From CAXMST01 sp963793415 (GTDB taxonomy: Bacteria > Actinomycetota > Thermoleophilia > Solirubrobacterales > 70-9), in NCBI GenBank assembly GCA_963793415.1, contig CAWCAC010000002.1:1426001-1490000 (forward strand): DNA of 64,000 bases, read 5' to 3'. This document shows positions 1 to 7,947 of the stretch, one piece after another. Position 1 is the first letter of the stretch. Each line of letters starts with the position of its first letter. A program made the position numbers and the translations under genes. The notes beneath the pieces are model-generated. The model saw only the letters and a program-made list of their open reading frames with translations, ran no database searches and was not told the DNA's origin.

Positions 1-378
1 GGGATCCCGCTTCCGCGTTCCGACCACGCCGAGGCCGTCGCCGCGATGGCGCTCGAGATGCAGCCCGAGCTGGAGCGCTGCGCGGAGGCGGCGGGGCTGC
101 GGCTGCAGGCGCGGATCGGGATCGACACCGGCCCCGTCGTCGCCGGCGTGATCGGCCAGGCGAAGTTCTCCTACGACCTCTGGGGCGACCCGGTCAACAC
201 CGCGAGCCGGATGGAGTCCCACGCCGAGCCCGGCACGATCCAGGTGACCGAGCGCGCCTTCGAGTGCCTGCGCGGCGCCTTCGCCTTCGAGCGGCGCGGC
301 ACGATCGAGGTCAAGGGCAAGGGCCCGATGAGCGCCTACCTGCTGCTCGGCCCCGCGGCTTCCGCTCAGCCCGGGTAG
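1..378 (+). CDS. Adenylate/guanylate cyclase catalytic domain, C-terminal part (5' truncated by window)
   Basis: The reading frame is open from the first base, so the start lies outside the window. The visible 125 residues are the end of a class III nucleotide cyclase domain. An RIGIDTG segment is followed by GPVVAGVIG, then the FSYDLWGDPVNTASRMES block that carries the conserved Asn and Arg catalytic residues of the family. The end has the usual VTERA and KGKG elements. It would make cAMP or cGMP from ATP or GTP. The upstream domain arrangement and the substrate cannot be judged from this piece. Its last 13 bases overlap the convergent hydrolase gene. Confidence 0.93.
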   Translation, partial: GIPLPRSDHAEAVAAMALEMQPELERCAEAAGLRLQARIGIDTGPVVAGVIGQAKFSYDLWGDPVNTASRMESHAEPGTIQVTERAFECLRGAFAFERRGTIEVKGKGPMSAYLLLGPAASAQPG

Positions 379-1508
379 GCGGCCGCGATCGCGCGCCGCA
401 GCTGCGGCGCGAGGCTGCCGATGCCGGCGCCGTTGGTCATCACGACGACGGTGACGCCGCGCTCGCGGTCGGTCCAGTTCTCGGTCTGGTAGCCGCCGTA
501 GGAGCCGTCGTGGCCGACCCAGGTCGAGCCCTGTCCGCGGCCGTCGAAGGTCCCAAGCCCCCAGCCACCGGGCTTCGGCGGCAGCATCTGCTCCACCGTC
601 GCCGGCTCGAGCAGGTCGCCCGCGTAGAGGGCGTTGCCGAACTCGGCGAGATCGGCGGCGGTGGCGGCGAGGCCGCCGTCGGTCCAGACCTCGCCCCAGT
701 AGTCGGTCGGGATCCGGCCGTCGGGCCCGAAGCGATCGTAGTAGCCGCCTCCGGCCCGCGGTCGCAGCGGGTGTGCGAACTGGCGCTGCGGCGCGGCGCC
801 GTAGCGGAAGGTCGAGTCCTCGAGGCCGAGCGGCGCCGCGATCGTGCGCTCGAAGACGCTCTCGATACGGGCGCCGGAGGCGCGCTCGATGACGCCGCCG
901 AGCGCGACGTAGCCCGTGTTCGAGTACGAGTGCCGGGAGCCCGGCGGGAAGCGGAGCCGGCGCGGAGCGTGACTGAGGACCTCGCGGCGGGTCCAGCGAT
1001 GGAACGGGTGCCGCCAAGCGGTCCACGTCAGCCACGGGCTCGAGAGGTAGTCGGCGAGCCCGCTCGAGTGGCTCATCAGCATCCGCGGCGTGATCCGGCC
1101 GGAGCCGGGCAGATAGGGGAGCGTCGAGCGGATCGGGCGGTCGAGCTCGAGCTCGCCGGCCTCGGCGAGCGCCATCGCCATCGCCGCCGTCACGGTCTTC
1201 GTCGTGCTCGCGATCGCGAACAGCGAGTCGGGGTGCATCCGCCCCCCGTGCCCGGTCCGGGCGCGCCCGGCGGCGCCGGTCCAGACGAGGCGGCCGTCGT
1301 CGACCACGGCCGCGGTCGCTCCCGGGGTGCCGCTCCGCGCGACGGCGCGGTCGAGGGCGGCGTCGAGGCGGGCCGCGGCGTTGTCGTCCGCTGCGGCCGC
1401 AGGGTCCGTCGCGGCACCCGCTGTTTCATCGCCGCCGCAGCCGGCGGCGACGGCCGCCGCGACCAGGAGCAGGGCGGGCAGCGCTCGCAGTCGACGCGCC
1501 ACGCCCAT
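366..1508 (-). CDS. Serine beta-lactamase family hydrolase, lipoprotein (class C / D-Ala-D-Ala carboxypeptidase-like)
   Basis: This 380-residue protein starts with a lipoprotein signal: Arg-rich start, hydrophobic stretch, AAGC lipobox with Cys24. It should sit on the outer face of the membrane. The beta-lactamase/penicillin-binding fold is shown by the SxxK motif (STTK, Ser101 and Lys104), a YSN motif in the HSYSNTGY segment, and a C-terminal GHDGSYGG segment in place of the KTG box. Members hydrolyse peptides, esters or beta-lactams, and the substrate cannot be read from sequence. It stands alone, convergent with the cyclase and 8 bases downstream of the crotonase gene on the same strand. 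Confidence 0.9.
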   Translation of the reverse strand: MGVARRLRALPALLLVAAAVAAGCGGDETAGAATDPAAAADDNAAARLDAALDRAVARSGTPGATAAVVDDGRLVWTGAAGRARTGHGGRMHPDSLFAIASTTKTVTAAMAMALAEAGELELDRPIRSTLPYLPGSGRITPRMLMSHSSGLADYLSSPWLTWTAWRHPFHRWTRREVLSHAPRRLRFPPGSRHSYSNTGYVALGGVIERASGARIESVFERTIAAPLGLEDSTFRYGAAPQRQFAHPLRPRAGGGYYDRFGPDGRIPTDYWGEVWTDGGLAATAADLAEFGNALYAGDLLEPATVEQMLPPKPGGWGLGTFDGRGQGSTWVGHDGSYGGYQTENWTDRERGVTVVVMTNGAGIGSLAPQLRRAIAAAYPG

Positions 1509-1516
1509 CGCCGCGC

Positions 1517-2212
1517 CTAGATCTCGCGCTCGCCGTTGCTCTGGAGGCGGTCGATGCCGTCGCGGATGCCGTCAAGCGGCGCCTTGCGGATCCGCAGCTT
1601 CGTCGCCCGGTGGGCCTCGGACTTGACGTCCTTGAGGTCGGTGGCGACCTCGCGGGCGACGTCCTCGAGCACGTCGGCCTCGACGACCCGGTCGAGGAAG
1701 CCGGCCAGCCGCGCCTCCTCGGGGTCGAGGATCGCGCCGGTCGAGAGGCAGCGGTCGAAGTAGGGGGCGCTGAGCCGGTGGCGGGCGATCTCGATCCCGA
1801 ACCAGGGCACGGTCAGGTTGATCCGGACCTCGTTCAGCCCGATCTTGTGCTCGCCGGCGACGCCGATGCGGACGTCGGCCGAGAGCAGCAGGAAGCCGGC
1901 CATCGCCAGCGCGTTGCCGTTGCAGGCGATCACGACCGGGCGCGGGAAGCTGAGCAGCTGCTCGGCGAGCTCGGCGCCGGCGACGAGCATCGGCGGCCAG
2001 CCCTCGGGCTCGGTCCGCAGGTCGAAGCCGGCGGAGAGCGTCTGCTCGCGGCCGGTGAGGATCACGACCTGCGCCTCCTCGGACTCGGCACGGTCGAACT
2101 GCGCGGCGATCTCGCCGAGCGTCGATTCGGACAGGGCGTTGACCTTGCCGTCGTCGATCGTGATCGTCGCGATCCCGTCGTCGAGGGCGTAGGTTGTGCG
2201 TGCGTCGCTCAT
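1517..2212 (-). CDS. Enoyl-CoA hydratase/isomerase family protein (crotonase fold)
   Basis: The protein is 231 residues from the ATG at 2212. A longer frame exists, but homology-like sequence begins at MSDARTTY. The N-terminal ITIDDGKVNALSE segment, the oxyanion-hole stretch LSAGFDLR and the GNALAMAGFLLL helix are the usual crotonase landmarks. The common Glu pair of true hydratases is not obvious in the second half, so the reaction on the acyl-CoA (hydration, isomerisation or hydrolysis) is open. It is divergent from exonuclease VII, with an intergenic gap of under 80 bases. Confidence 0.85.
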   Translation of the reverse strand: MSDARTTYALDDGIATITIDDGKVNALSESTLGEIAAQFDRAESEEAQVVILTGREQTLSAGFDLRTEPEGWPPMLVAGAELAEQLLSFPRPVVIACNGNALAMAGFLLLSADVRIGVAGEHKIGLNEVRINLTVPWFGIEIARHRLSAPYFDRCLSTGAILDPEEARLAGFLDRVVEADVLEDVAREVATDLKDVKSEAHRATKLRIRKAPLDGIRDGIDRLQSNGEREI

Positions 2213-2289
2213 CGGCCGGACTCTATGCCCCAGCGCCGCGGCTGTCAGGTCCGGGCCGGACGACCGGACAGGTTGCGATATTGGACGGA

Positions 2290-3663
2290 GTGGAGGGACA
2301 GGAGTCACTGACGGGCACGACCGGCTCGACCGGGGAGGAGCTGCCGGAGGCGGCCGCCGCGGTGCCGCTCGCTCCGGGCGAGCCCGACCTGCCGGGGCCG
2401 TTCGCGGTCGGCAAGTGGGCGAGCGGGTTCCGCAACTTCCTCCGCAACCGGCCCCGGGTCCGGGTGATGGGCGAGGTCGTCAACCTCTCGCGCTCGGCCA
2501 AGGCCACCTACTTCGACCTGCGCGACGGCGACGGCGCGATTCCCTGCTCGATCTGGAACTCGGACCTGAAGCGGCTCGACCTGCCCGAGGATGCCCTGCG
2601 CGATGGGATCGGGATCGTCGCCGCCGGCGGGCCCGACTACTTCGCCGGCTCCGAGCGCTCGTCGCCCTCGTTCTCGTTCCGGGTCACCTACCTGCGCCTC
2701 GCCGGCGAGGGCGACCTGCTCGCCCGGCTCGAGCAGCTGCGGCGCCAGCTCCACTCCGAGGGTCTGTTCGAGCCGCAGAAGCAGCTGCCCCGCGCGCAGC
2801 TGCCGCGCACGATCGGGGTCGTCGTCGGCAGCAACTCGGCGGCCTTTCAGGACATCCTCGCCGGGCTCGAGCGCCGCAACTGGCACGGCCGGCTGGTGCT
2901 CGCGCATCCGCCCGTCCAGGGCCAGGCGGCGGCGCCGCGGATCCGGGCGGCGATCACCGCGCTCGCCGGGGTTCCCGAGGTCGAGACGATCATCGTCTCC
3001 CGCGGCGGCGGCTCGCTCACCGACCTGTGGGCGTTCTGCGACGAGCACCTGTGCCGGGCGGTGGCGATGCTGCGGGTCCCGGTGATCTCGGCCGTCGGCC
3101 ATGACGTGGACCACACGCTGATCGACGATGTCGCCGCCCAGGCCTGCTCGACGCCGACCCATGCGGCCGAGGCGGCGGTGCGGATCGACGTCAGCGTCGC
3201 CCGCGCCGACCTGAGACTGGCGACCGCCTCGATCGGCCGCTGCGGCCGTCGCAAGGTCGCGGCCGACGCGCGCCGGCTCGGCGCCGGCGCCGCCGGCCTC
3301 GCCGGCCACATGCGGGCCCAGCGGCGCGTCCTCCATCAGAAGCTGCGTGAGGTCCGGGCAGCCTCGCGACGCTCGCTCGGCGGCCGGCTCGAGAAGGCCG
3401 GAGTCTTCGCGCTCGTCCTGCACCGCCAGCAGCAGCGCTCGGCGACGGCGCTGGCGCCGGAGGGTCTGGAGCGGCGGCGCCTGGCCGGCCTGGCGGCGAC
3501 GCTCGCGGCGCACGATCCGGCGCGCGTGCTGGAGCGCGGCTACGCGATGGTCAGCAGCGCCGAGGGCGAGGTCGTCAGCAGCGCCGAGGCGGCACGGCGC
3601 GCCGGTCAGATCAATGTCCGCTTCGCCGACGATGATGTCGACGCCGAGGTCAGAGATGGATGA
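2290..3663 (+). CDS. xseA: Exodeoxyribonuclease VII large subunit
   Basis: This is the catalytic subunit of exonuclease VII, which degrades single-stranded DNA with the small subunit XseB. An N-terminal OB-fold (VRVMGEVVNLSRS through FDLRDGDGAIPCSIW) is followed by the catalytic domain with GVVVGSNSAAFQDI, VSRGGGSLTDLW and SAVGHDVDHTLIDDVA, then a helical region and the C-terminal RGYAMV strand. The start is uncertain. I chose GTG at 2290; TTG at 2281 or an upstream start would add residues with no family resemblance. The stop overlaps the xseB start by 8 bases, giving the usual xseA-xseB pair. Confidence 0.93.
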   Translation: MEGQESLTGTTGSTGEELPEAAAAVPLAPGEPDLPGPFAVGKWASGFRNFLRNRPRVRVMGEVVNLSRSAKATYFDLRDGDGAIPCSIWNSDLKRLDLPEDALRDGIGIVAAGGPDYFAGSERSSPSFSFRVTYLRLAGEGDLLARLEQLRRQLHSEGLFEPQKQLPRAQLPRTIGVVVGSNSAAFQDILAGLERRNWHGRLVLAHPPVQGQAAAPRIRAAITALAGVPEVETIIVSRGGGSLTDLWAFCDEHLCRAVAMLRVPVISAVGHDVDHTLIDDVAAQACSTPTHAAEAAVRIDVSVARADLRLATASIGRCGRRKVAADARRLGAGAAGLAGHMRAQRRVLHQKLREVRAASRRSLGGRLEKAGVFALVLHRQQQRSATALAPEGLERRRLAGLAATLAAHDPARVLERGYAMVSSAEGEVVSSAEAARRAGQINVRFADDDVDAEVRDG

Positions 3664-3994
3664 GCCCAAAACAGATATGACGACGGATATGACGACAGAT
3701 ACGAAGACGGGCGGGACGGGCGATGCGATGGCGGACCCGACGCCGGCCACCGCCGCGCCGCAGAGCTACGAGGCGGCGGTGGCGCGGCTCGACGAGATCA
3801 TCGCCCGGCTCGACTCCGGCCAGGCGGAGCTGAGGGAGACCCTGGGCCTGGTCCGCGAGGGCAAGGCGCTGGTCGAGTACTGCAAGTCCGAGCTCGACGC
3901 CGTCTCCGGCGAGCTCGAGAAGCTCGACCTCGACACACTCGTCGCCCAGCTCGAGTCCTCCGGTTCCGGGCCCGGCTCCGACGCGAGCGACTGA
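3656..3994 (+). CDS. xseB: Exodeoxyribonuclease VII small subunit
   Basis: This 112-residue protein pairs with XseA. The first 35 residues are a low-complexity Asp/Thr/Lys-rich extension (repeated TDMTTD) not usual for XseB. The conserved helical pair follows: SYEAAVARLDEIIARLDSG, then the LRE and EGKALVEYCKSEL segments. The ATG at 3656 overlaps the end of xseA, which suggests translational coupling. A later ATG at the MADPTP position could also be the true start and would give a family-typical length of about 87 residues. Confidence 0.92.
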   Translation: MDEPKTDMTTDMTTDTKTGGTGDAMADPTPATAAPQSYEAAVARLDEIIARLDSGQAELRETLGLVREGKALVEYCKSELDAVSGELEKLDLDTLVAQLESSGSGPGSDASD

Positions 3995-4015
3995 GCGGCG
4001 CCGGCAGCTGCTCCG

Positions 4016-4588
4016 GTGCCTGCCGCGATCGACCTCTACTGGCTGCCGCTCGGCGCGGGCGGGCATTCGGTCAAGTGGAACGGGCGCGCCTATGAGGCGA
4101 TCGCGGCGAGGCTCCAGCGGCGCCCCGCCTGCGACCTGTACCACGCCGGCCTGGAGGTCCGGGTCGGCGACGAGGTGTACGTCGTCGAGCAGGCACCGGT
4201 CCCGGACGCGGACGGAGCGAGCCGGGGCGTCGTCGCCGTCGGTCCGGTCGGGGCCCGCTGGGCGGGCCGCCTGCGGATCTTCCGCTACGAGGTCCGGGTC
4301 TGGCGCGGCGGCAGGATTCCGGACATCGCCGAGGCGATCGACAGCCCGAGGCGGCTCAGCGACGACGAGGCGGTCGCGCGCCGGCTGCTCGAGACCGTCC
4401 CGAAGGTGCCGACGCCGGTCTGGGGGCGAGACGAGCTCGGGGCCGGCGAGATGTGGAACTCGAACGCGGTGATCGCCTGGGTGATCGGTACGAGCGGGCT
4501 CGAGGTCGGCTCGATCGCGCCACCCCCGGGCGGTCGCGCACCGGGATGGACGGCCGGGGTCGAGGTCGCGCGCCGCGGGGTACGGTGA
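4016..4588 (+). CDS. Conserved hypothetical protein (orphan actinobacterial family)
   Basis: I do not recognise a named family. The 190-residue protein (GTG start) has no signal peptide or membrane segment. Conserved-looking blocks are LYWLPLGAGGHSVKWNGR, DLYHAGLEVRVG, VVEQAPVPD and ELGAGEMWNSNAVIAW. The spacing of the His-containing DLYHAGL strand and the WNSN block recalls papain-like or NlpC-type peptidase folds, but this is only a resemblance. It lies between exonuclease VII and an HD hydrolase, all on the plus strand with short gaps, so they may be co-transcribed. Confidence 0.75.
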   Translation: MPAAIDLYWLPLGAGGHSVKWNGRAYEAIAARLQRRPACDLYHAGLEVRVGDEVYVVEQAPVPDADGASRGVVAVGPVGARWAGRLRIFRYEVRVWRGGRIPDIAEAIDSPRRLSDDEAVARRLLETVPKVPTPVWGRDELGAGEMWNSNAVIAWVIGTSGLEVGSIAPPPGGRAPGWTAGVEVARRGVR

Positions 4589-4592
4589 TGGC

Positions 4593-5234
4593 ATGACGCC
4601 CGTCGCCGACGACTCGCCGACCTCCGCGCATCCGCTCGGGCCGCGCTTCGAGGAAGCGCTCGGCTACGCGATCGAGCATCACCGCAGCGACCGCCGCAAG
4701 GGGACGCAGATCCCGTACGCGGCGCACCTGCTCTCGGTCGCGGCGCTGGTGCTGGAGATGGAGAGCTCCGAGGACGAGGCGATCGCGGCACTCCTGCACG
4801 ACGTGATCGAGGACGGGGGAGGGCCGGAGGCCGAGGCGGAGATCGCCGAGCGGTTCGGACCGGATGTCGCCCGGATCGTCCGCGCCAACTCCGACAGCCT
4901 CAGCGGCGAGTCGGTCAAGGCGCCGTGGCGGCAGCGCAAGGAGGACTACATCGCGCAGATCCAGACCAAGGCTCCGGACGAGCTCAGGGTCTCGATCGCC
5001 GACAAGCTCCACAACGCCAGGTCCATCCTCAGTGACTACCGGCGTCACGGCGAGGACCTGTGGCTGCGGTTCGCGGGCCGCCGCGCCGGAACCCTCTGGT
5101 ACTACCGCTCGCTCGTCTCCGCCTTCGAGATGCGTCGCCGCGACCTCGGCGACGGCGGCAGTCACGCGCTCGATGAGCTCCGCTCGGTGATCGGAGAGCT
5201 CGAGCGGCGGACGTCGGCGGCCGCCTCCTCCTGA
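4593..5234 (+). CDS. HD-domain hydrolase related to the SpoT/Mesh1 (p)ppGpp hydrolase domain
   Basis: The protein is 213 residues. The metal-binding HD-domain pattern is present: AAHLLSVAALVLE, the LLHDVIED His-Asp pair, and DKLHNARSIL supplying the late Asp. This arrangement is that of the hydrolase half of RelA/SpoT enzymes and of stand-alone small alarmone hydrolases, which cleave (p)ppGpp. No synthetase, TGS or ACT domain is present. The activity is inferred from family resemblance; other phosphohydrolase substrates are possible. It begins 4 bases after the preceding gene. Its 3' end abuts a CBS-domain remnant. Confidence 0.85.
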   Translation: MTPVADDSPTSAHPLGPRFEEALGYAIEHHRSDRRKGTQIPYAAHLLSVAALVLEMESSEDEAIAALLHDVIEDGGGPEAEAEIAERFGPDVARIVRANSDSLSGESVKAPWRQRKEDYIAQIQTKAPDELRVSIADKLHNARSILSDYRRHGEDLWLRFAGRRAGTLWYYRSLVSAFEMRRRDLGDGGSHALDELRSVIGELERRTSAAASS

Positions 5235-5248
5235 GTCGGCGCCGCGGC

Positions 5249-5419
5249 GCCGACGACCCACTCGACGAGGCGCTGCGGACGATGTCCGAGCACAAGGTGC
5301 GCCGGCTGCCGGTGATCGACGGCCACGAGCTGATCGGGATCGTCAGCCAGGCCGACATCGCCAAGAACCTGCCCGATGAGCAGACCGGCGATCTCGTCGA
5401 GGCGATCTCCAGGGGCTGA
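5249..5419 (+). pseudogene. Remnant of a CBS-domain protein (C-terminal fragment only)
   Basis: Downstream of the HD gene, in a different frame, the DNA reads DDPLDEALRTMSEHKVRRLP, then VIDGHELIGIVSQADIAKNL, then LVEAISRG and a TGA at 5417. This is a clear second half of a CBS pair as found in about 140-residue tandem-CBS proteins. The first CBS motif and the usual start are missing, because the matching sequence stops at the end of the HD gene. An ATG at 5282 could give a 45-residue peptide, but there is no good ribosome-binding site. I read it as the 3' stump left by a deletion that fused the HD gene end to it. Confidence 0.72.
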
Positions 5420-5476
5420 CAGCCCTGCCAGGTCTCTTCCGCCAGGTGGGAAAGGCGGGAGGCCCGGCCGGTAGGC

Positions 5477-6025
5477 CTAGGCGCTGGGGTTTTGCCCCAG
5501 CGCCTCGGTCAGCCGGGTGACGATCTCGCCCTGACCGAAGCCGAACCGTTCCGCCGGCGGCAGCGCGTCGGGCTCGAACCAGGCGAGGCCGGTCGCCTCG
5601 CCCTCGGCCTCGACCACCGGCTCGCCGCTACAGCGCAGCAGATAGGTGGGGGAGATCGACTGCTGTCGCGGATCGAACGGGCCCGGGCCGGCGGCGGCCC
5701 TGGGGAAGACGGCGACCCATTCGGGGCGGCCCCAGTCGCGCGGTTCCACCTGGACCGCCGCGCCCACCGTCTCGCGCAGGTGACGCATCGCGGCCGCCTC
5801 GAGCGATTCGCCGAGCCGGATCCGGCCGCCGATCAGGTTGAGCAGACCGGGCTGCCCGTGACCGTCAGCGCGTTCGATCAGCAGCAGCGGTCGCTCGCTG
5901 CGGTCACTGAACAGGCAGAGGAGATCGACGGTGGCGATCGGGACCGAGCGCTGGATCAACGCGTAGGTCTCGTCGTCGAGGAAGCCGTCGTTCAGGACCG
6001 CTCGCCCTCGTTCTCGGTCTCGCAA
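5477..6025 (-). CDS. Nudix-fold protein with degenerate Nudix box
   Basis: The protein is 182 residues. The fold is indicated by the central GLLNLIGGRIRLGESLEAAA segment leading to RHLRETVG. Against the Nudix signature GX5EX7REUXEEXGU, the first Glu and the last Gly fit, but the RE and one of the EE acidic positions are replaced (RHLRETVG). Pyrophosphohydrolase activity is therefore doubtful; it may bind or act on a sugar nucleotide or serve as a sensor. The start lies 34 bases inside the 3' end of the upstream MarR gene, so the two are probably one operon. Confidence 0.75.
   Translation of the reverse strand: MRDRERGRAVLNDGFLDDETYALIQRSVPIATVDLLCLFSDRSERPLLLIERADGHGQPGLLNLIGGRIRLGESLEAAAMRHLRETVGAAVQVEPRDWGRPEWVAVFPRAAAGPGPFDPRQQSISPTYLLRCSGEPVVEAEGEATGLAWFEPDALPPAERFGFGQGEIVTRLTEALGQNPSA
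5479..5505 (-). terminator. Hairpin at the 3' end of the Nudix gene (possible terminator)
   Basis: There is a perfect 11-bp stem (AGGCGCTGGGG with CCCCAGCGCCT) and a 5-nt loop. It overlaps the last codons and sits 2 bases from the stop of the minus-strand Nudix gene. No T-tract follows on the minus strand, so termination is only suggested. Confidence 0.4.
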
Positions 6026-6549
6026 GCTTCCTCGACTTCCCGCTCGGCCTCGGCGAGGCGGCTGTTGCAGGTTCCCTCGAGCGACTCGGAGGTGGCGGCG
6101 AAGACGCGCGCGACCTCGGCGGCGCTGCCCTGGACCGCGGGGGCGAAGTGCTCGGCGAGGACGCCGCCGTAGATTGCCCAGATCTCGCGCATCAGGGCGA
6201 CGCCTTCATCGGTGACGACAAGCTCCGCGGCGCGGCGGTCGCCGGGGACCTCGCGGCGCTCGATCACGCCCTTGGCGACCATCCGGTCGACGAGCCGGCT
6301 CAGGCCCGAGGGGGAGACCTGGACCCGGGCGGCGAGCGCGGTCTGCTTCATCCGCCCCTCGTCGCACTGGTACAGGGTGTAGATCACGTCATGCCAGGCG
6401 AGTGGGGGGAGGCCGGCGTCGTGGAGCCGCTTCTCTGCCTCGCGGGTGACGCGGCGATGAGCGAGGAAGACGTTCGCCCACGCCTCGCGGGTCGCTTCGT
6501 CGAGGAGCTCGGTCCTCGCCGCGGGTGAGCCGCTTCTCGTCGCTGCCAT
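5992..6549 (-). CDS. MarR-family transcriptional regulator
   Basis: The protein is 185 residues from ATG 6549. Frames extending upstream run into the divergent promoter region. A winged helix-turn-helix is seen in LAARVQVSPSGLSRLVDRMVAKGVIERREVPGDRRAAELVVT, with the wing DRRA typical of MarR proteins; dimerisation helices flank it. It diverges from yceI, and palindromes lie in between, so it likely represses itself and yceI. Co-transcription with the Nudix gene is likely because the genes overlap. Confidence 0.88.
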   Translation of the reverse strand: MAATRSGSPAARTELLDEATREAWANVFLAHRRVTREAEKRLHDAGLPPLAWHDVIYTLYQCDEGRMKQTALAARVQVSPSGLSRLVDRMVAKGVIERREVPGDRRAAELVVTDEGVALMREIWAIYGGVLAEHFAPAVQGSAAEVARVFAATSESLEGTCNSRLAEAEREVEEACETENEGERS

Positions 6550-6615
6550 CGGGGCGATTGTCGCATCGGCGGCGGCCGGGGTGAAGTCCTCCCTCAGTAG
6601 TTTCCTATGCATTAG

Positions 6616-6643
6616 TTGTGTGCGCATCTATCTTTGCTACATT
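6616..6643 (+). promoter_or_regulatory. Predicted sigma-70-type promoter of yceI
   Basis: TTGTGT (6616-6621) and TACATT (6638-6643) are separated by 16 bp, about 75 bases upstream of the yceI start. The -10 element touches the palindrome at 6642. Confidence 0.5.
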
Positions 6644-6653
6644 GTTGCAACAA
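6642..6653. promoter_or_regulatory. Palindromic operator candidate for the MarR regulator
   Basis: TTGTTGCAACAA is a perfect 12-bp palindrome overlapping the end of the predicted -10 element of yceI. A second, imperfect dyad (TTGCTTGAACAA) follows from about 6660. This position between MarR and its divergent target is where a MarR dimer would block transcription. Confidence 0.55.
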
Positions 6654-6717
6654 CATCAATTGCTTGAACAACAGGCTCCACGACAGACCAACTACAGGGG
6701 CCGGAAGGAGACACAGA

Positions 6718-7266
6718 ATGAGCACAGCAACGCAGGCCACACCCACGGGGACCTGGACGGTCGACCCGGTCCACTCGCGGGTCGAGTTCCACGTCCAGCA
6801 CAACGGCGTCGCTCCCTACCGGGGCAGCTTCAGCGACTACGACGTCCGGCTCGTTGGCGAGGAGAACGGCTCGGTCGCCGTCGAAGGCTCGGCCAAGGTG
6901 ACGAGCATCTCCGGTGAGGACGAGAACCTCTACGGCCACCTGCAGAGCCCGGAGTTCTTCGACGCCGAGCGCTACCCCGAGATCAAGTTCCGCTCGACCG
7001 ACGTCCAGCTCGGCGAGAACGGTGAGCTGGCCGTCGCCGGCGATCTCACGATCCGCGACCAGACCAAGCAGGTCGAGGCGCGCGGCCGGATCTCCGGTCC
7101 CGGCGCCAATCTCGGCGGCCAGACTGTCGTCGGCGTCTACCTCGAGGCGGTCGTCGATCGCAACGAGTTCGGCCTCGGTTGGAACATGGACCTGCCGAAC
7201 GGCACCAAGGTCCTCGGCGACGACGTCACCCTGACGGTCTCGCTCGAGCTCGCCCAGGAGGCGTAG
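6718..7266 (+). CDS. YceI-family lipocalin-like protein
   Basis: The protein is 182 residues from ATG 6718, with GGAAGGAG 9 bases upstream. The YceI features are GTWTVDPVHSRVEFHVQH at the start, SFSDYDVRL, YPEIKFRST and a C-terminal LGDDVTLTVSLEL. YceI proteins form a lipocalin-like barrel that binds isoprenoid or other lipids. There is no signal peptide, so this copy is cytoplasmic. It is followed by an FMN reductase 5 bases downstream, giving a two-gene operon divergent from MarR. Confidence 0.92.
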   Translation: MSTATQATPTGTWTVDPVHSRVEFHVQHNGVAPYRGSFSDYDVRLVGEENGSVAVEGSAKVTSISGEDENLYGHLQSPEFFDAERYPEIKFRSTDVQLGENGELAVAGDLTIRDQTKQVEARGRISGPGANLGGQTVVGVYLEAVVDRNEFGLGWNMDLPNGTKVLGDDVTLTVSLELAQEA

Positions 7267-7271
7267 GAACG

Positions 7272-7841
7272 ATGCGGATCCTGGCGATCGCAGGCAGCCT
7301 GCGGGCGGACTCCCACAACCGGAGGCTGCTCGAGGTCGCGGTGGAGCCGCTCGCGGAGCGCGGAGCCGAGGTTGAGATCCTCGGCTCCGACGTCTTGCGC
7401 TCGCTGCCTCACTTCGAGGAGGACATCGAGTCCGATCCGGGCGCGGCCGTCGAGCGGCTGCGCGACGCGATCGCCGGGGCCGACGGGCTGCTGATCGCGA
7501 CCCCCGAGTACAACTCGTCGATTCCGGGCGTGATCAAGAACGCGGTCGACTGGGCCTCGCGGCCGCGGGCCGAGGCGGCGATCGCCGGCAAGCCCGTCGT
7601 CGTGATCGGCGCCAGCATCACCCCGTTCGGCGCGGTCTGGGCCCAGGCGGAGCTGCGCAAGGTGCTCGGCTCAGCCGGCGCCCGGGTCGTCGAGGGCGAG
7701 CTGCCGCTCGGCACCGCCCACGACGCCTACGACGAGTCCGGCCGCCTCCGCGAGGACGGCCACGTGCAGGCCCTGGAGGCCGCGCTCGACGAGCTCGTAG
7801 CCCAGGTCGCGAGGGACATGGAGCCGGCCGCCGCCGCTTGA
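7272..7841 (+). CDS. NADPH-dependent FMN reductase / chromate-quinone reductase-like flavoprotein
   Basis: The protein is 189 residues. The flavodoxin-like fold shows the phosphate loop AGSLRADSHNRRLL, the EYNSSIPGVIKNAVDW motif typical of the NADPH-dependent FMN reductase family, and GASITPFGAVWAQ. It would reduce FMN, quinones or similar acceptors with NADPH. It is co-transcribed with yceI (5-base gap) and thus likely under the upstream MarR regulator, consistent with an oxidative or electrophile-stress role. Confidence 0.9.
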   Translation: MRILAIAGSLRADSHNRRLLEVAVEPLAERGAEVEILGSDVLRSLPHFEEDIESDPGAAVERLRDAIAGADGLLIATPEYNSSIPGVIKNAVDWASRPRAEAAIAGKPVVVIGASITPFGAVWAQAELRKVLGSAGARVVEGELPLGTAHDAYDESGRLREDGHVQALEAALDELVAQVARDMEPAAAA

Positions 7842-7853
7842 GCCCCCACGCGC

Positions 7854-7899
7854 CGAACGTCCCTCACACCTATCTATAGGGGCGCCTGAGGGACGTTCG
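7854..7899. repeat. 46-bp palindromic repeat, copy A
   Basis: The arms CGAACGTCCCTCA and TGAGGGACGTTCG are perfect over 13 bp (15 bp with flanks) around a 20-bp core containing CTATAGGGG. The same element occurs at 7948, 50471 and 51366. It lies just after the FMN reductase gene. Confidence 0.9.
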
Positions 7900-7947
7900 G
7901 CACACGCCGCGTCCCCACACGCACCGCGATCGCCCCCCCGCACACAT

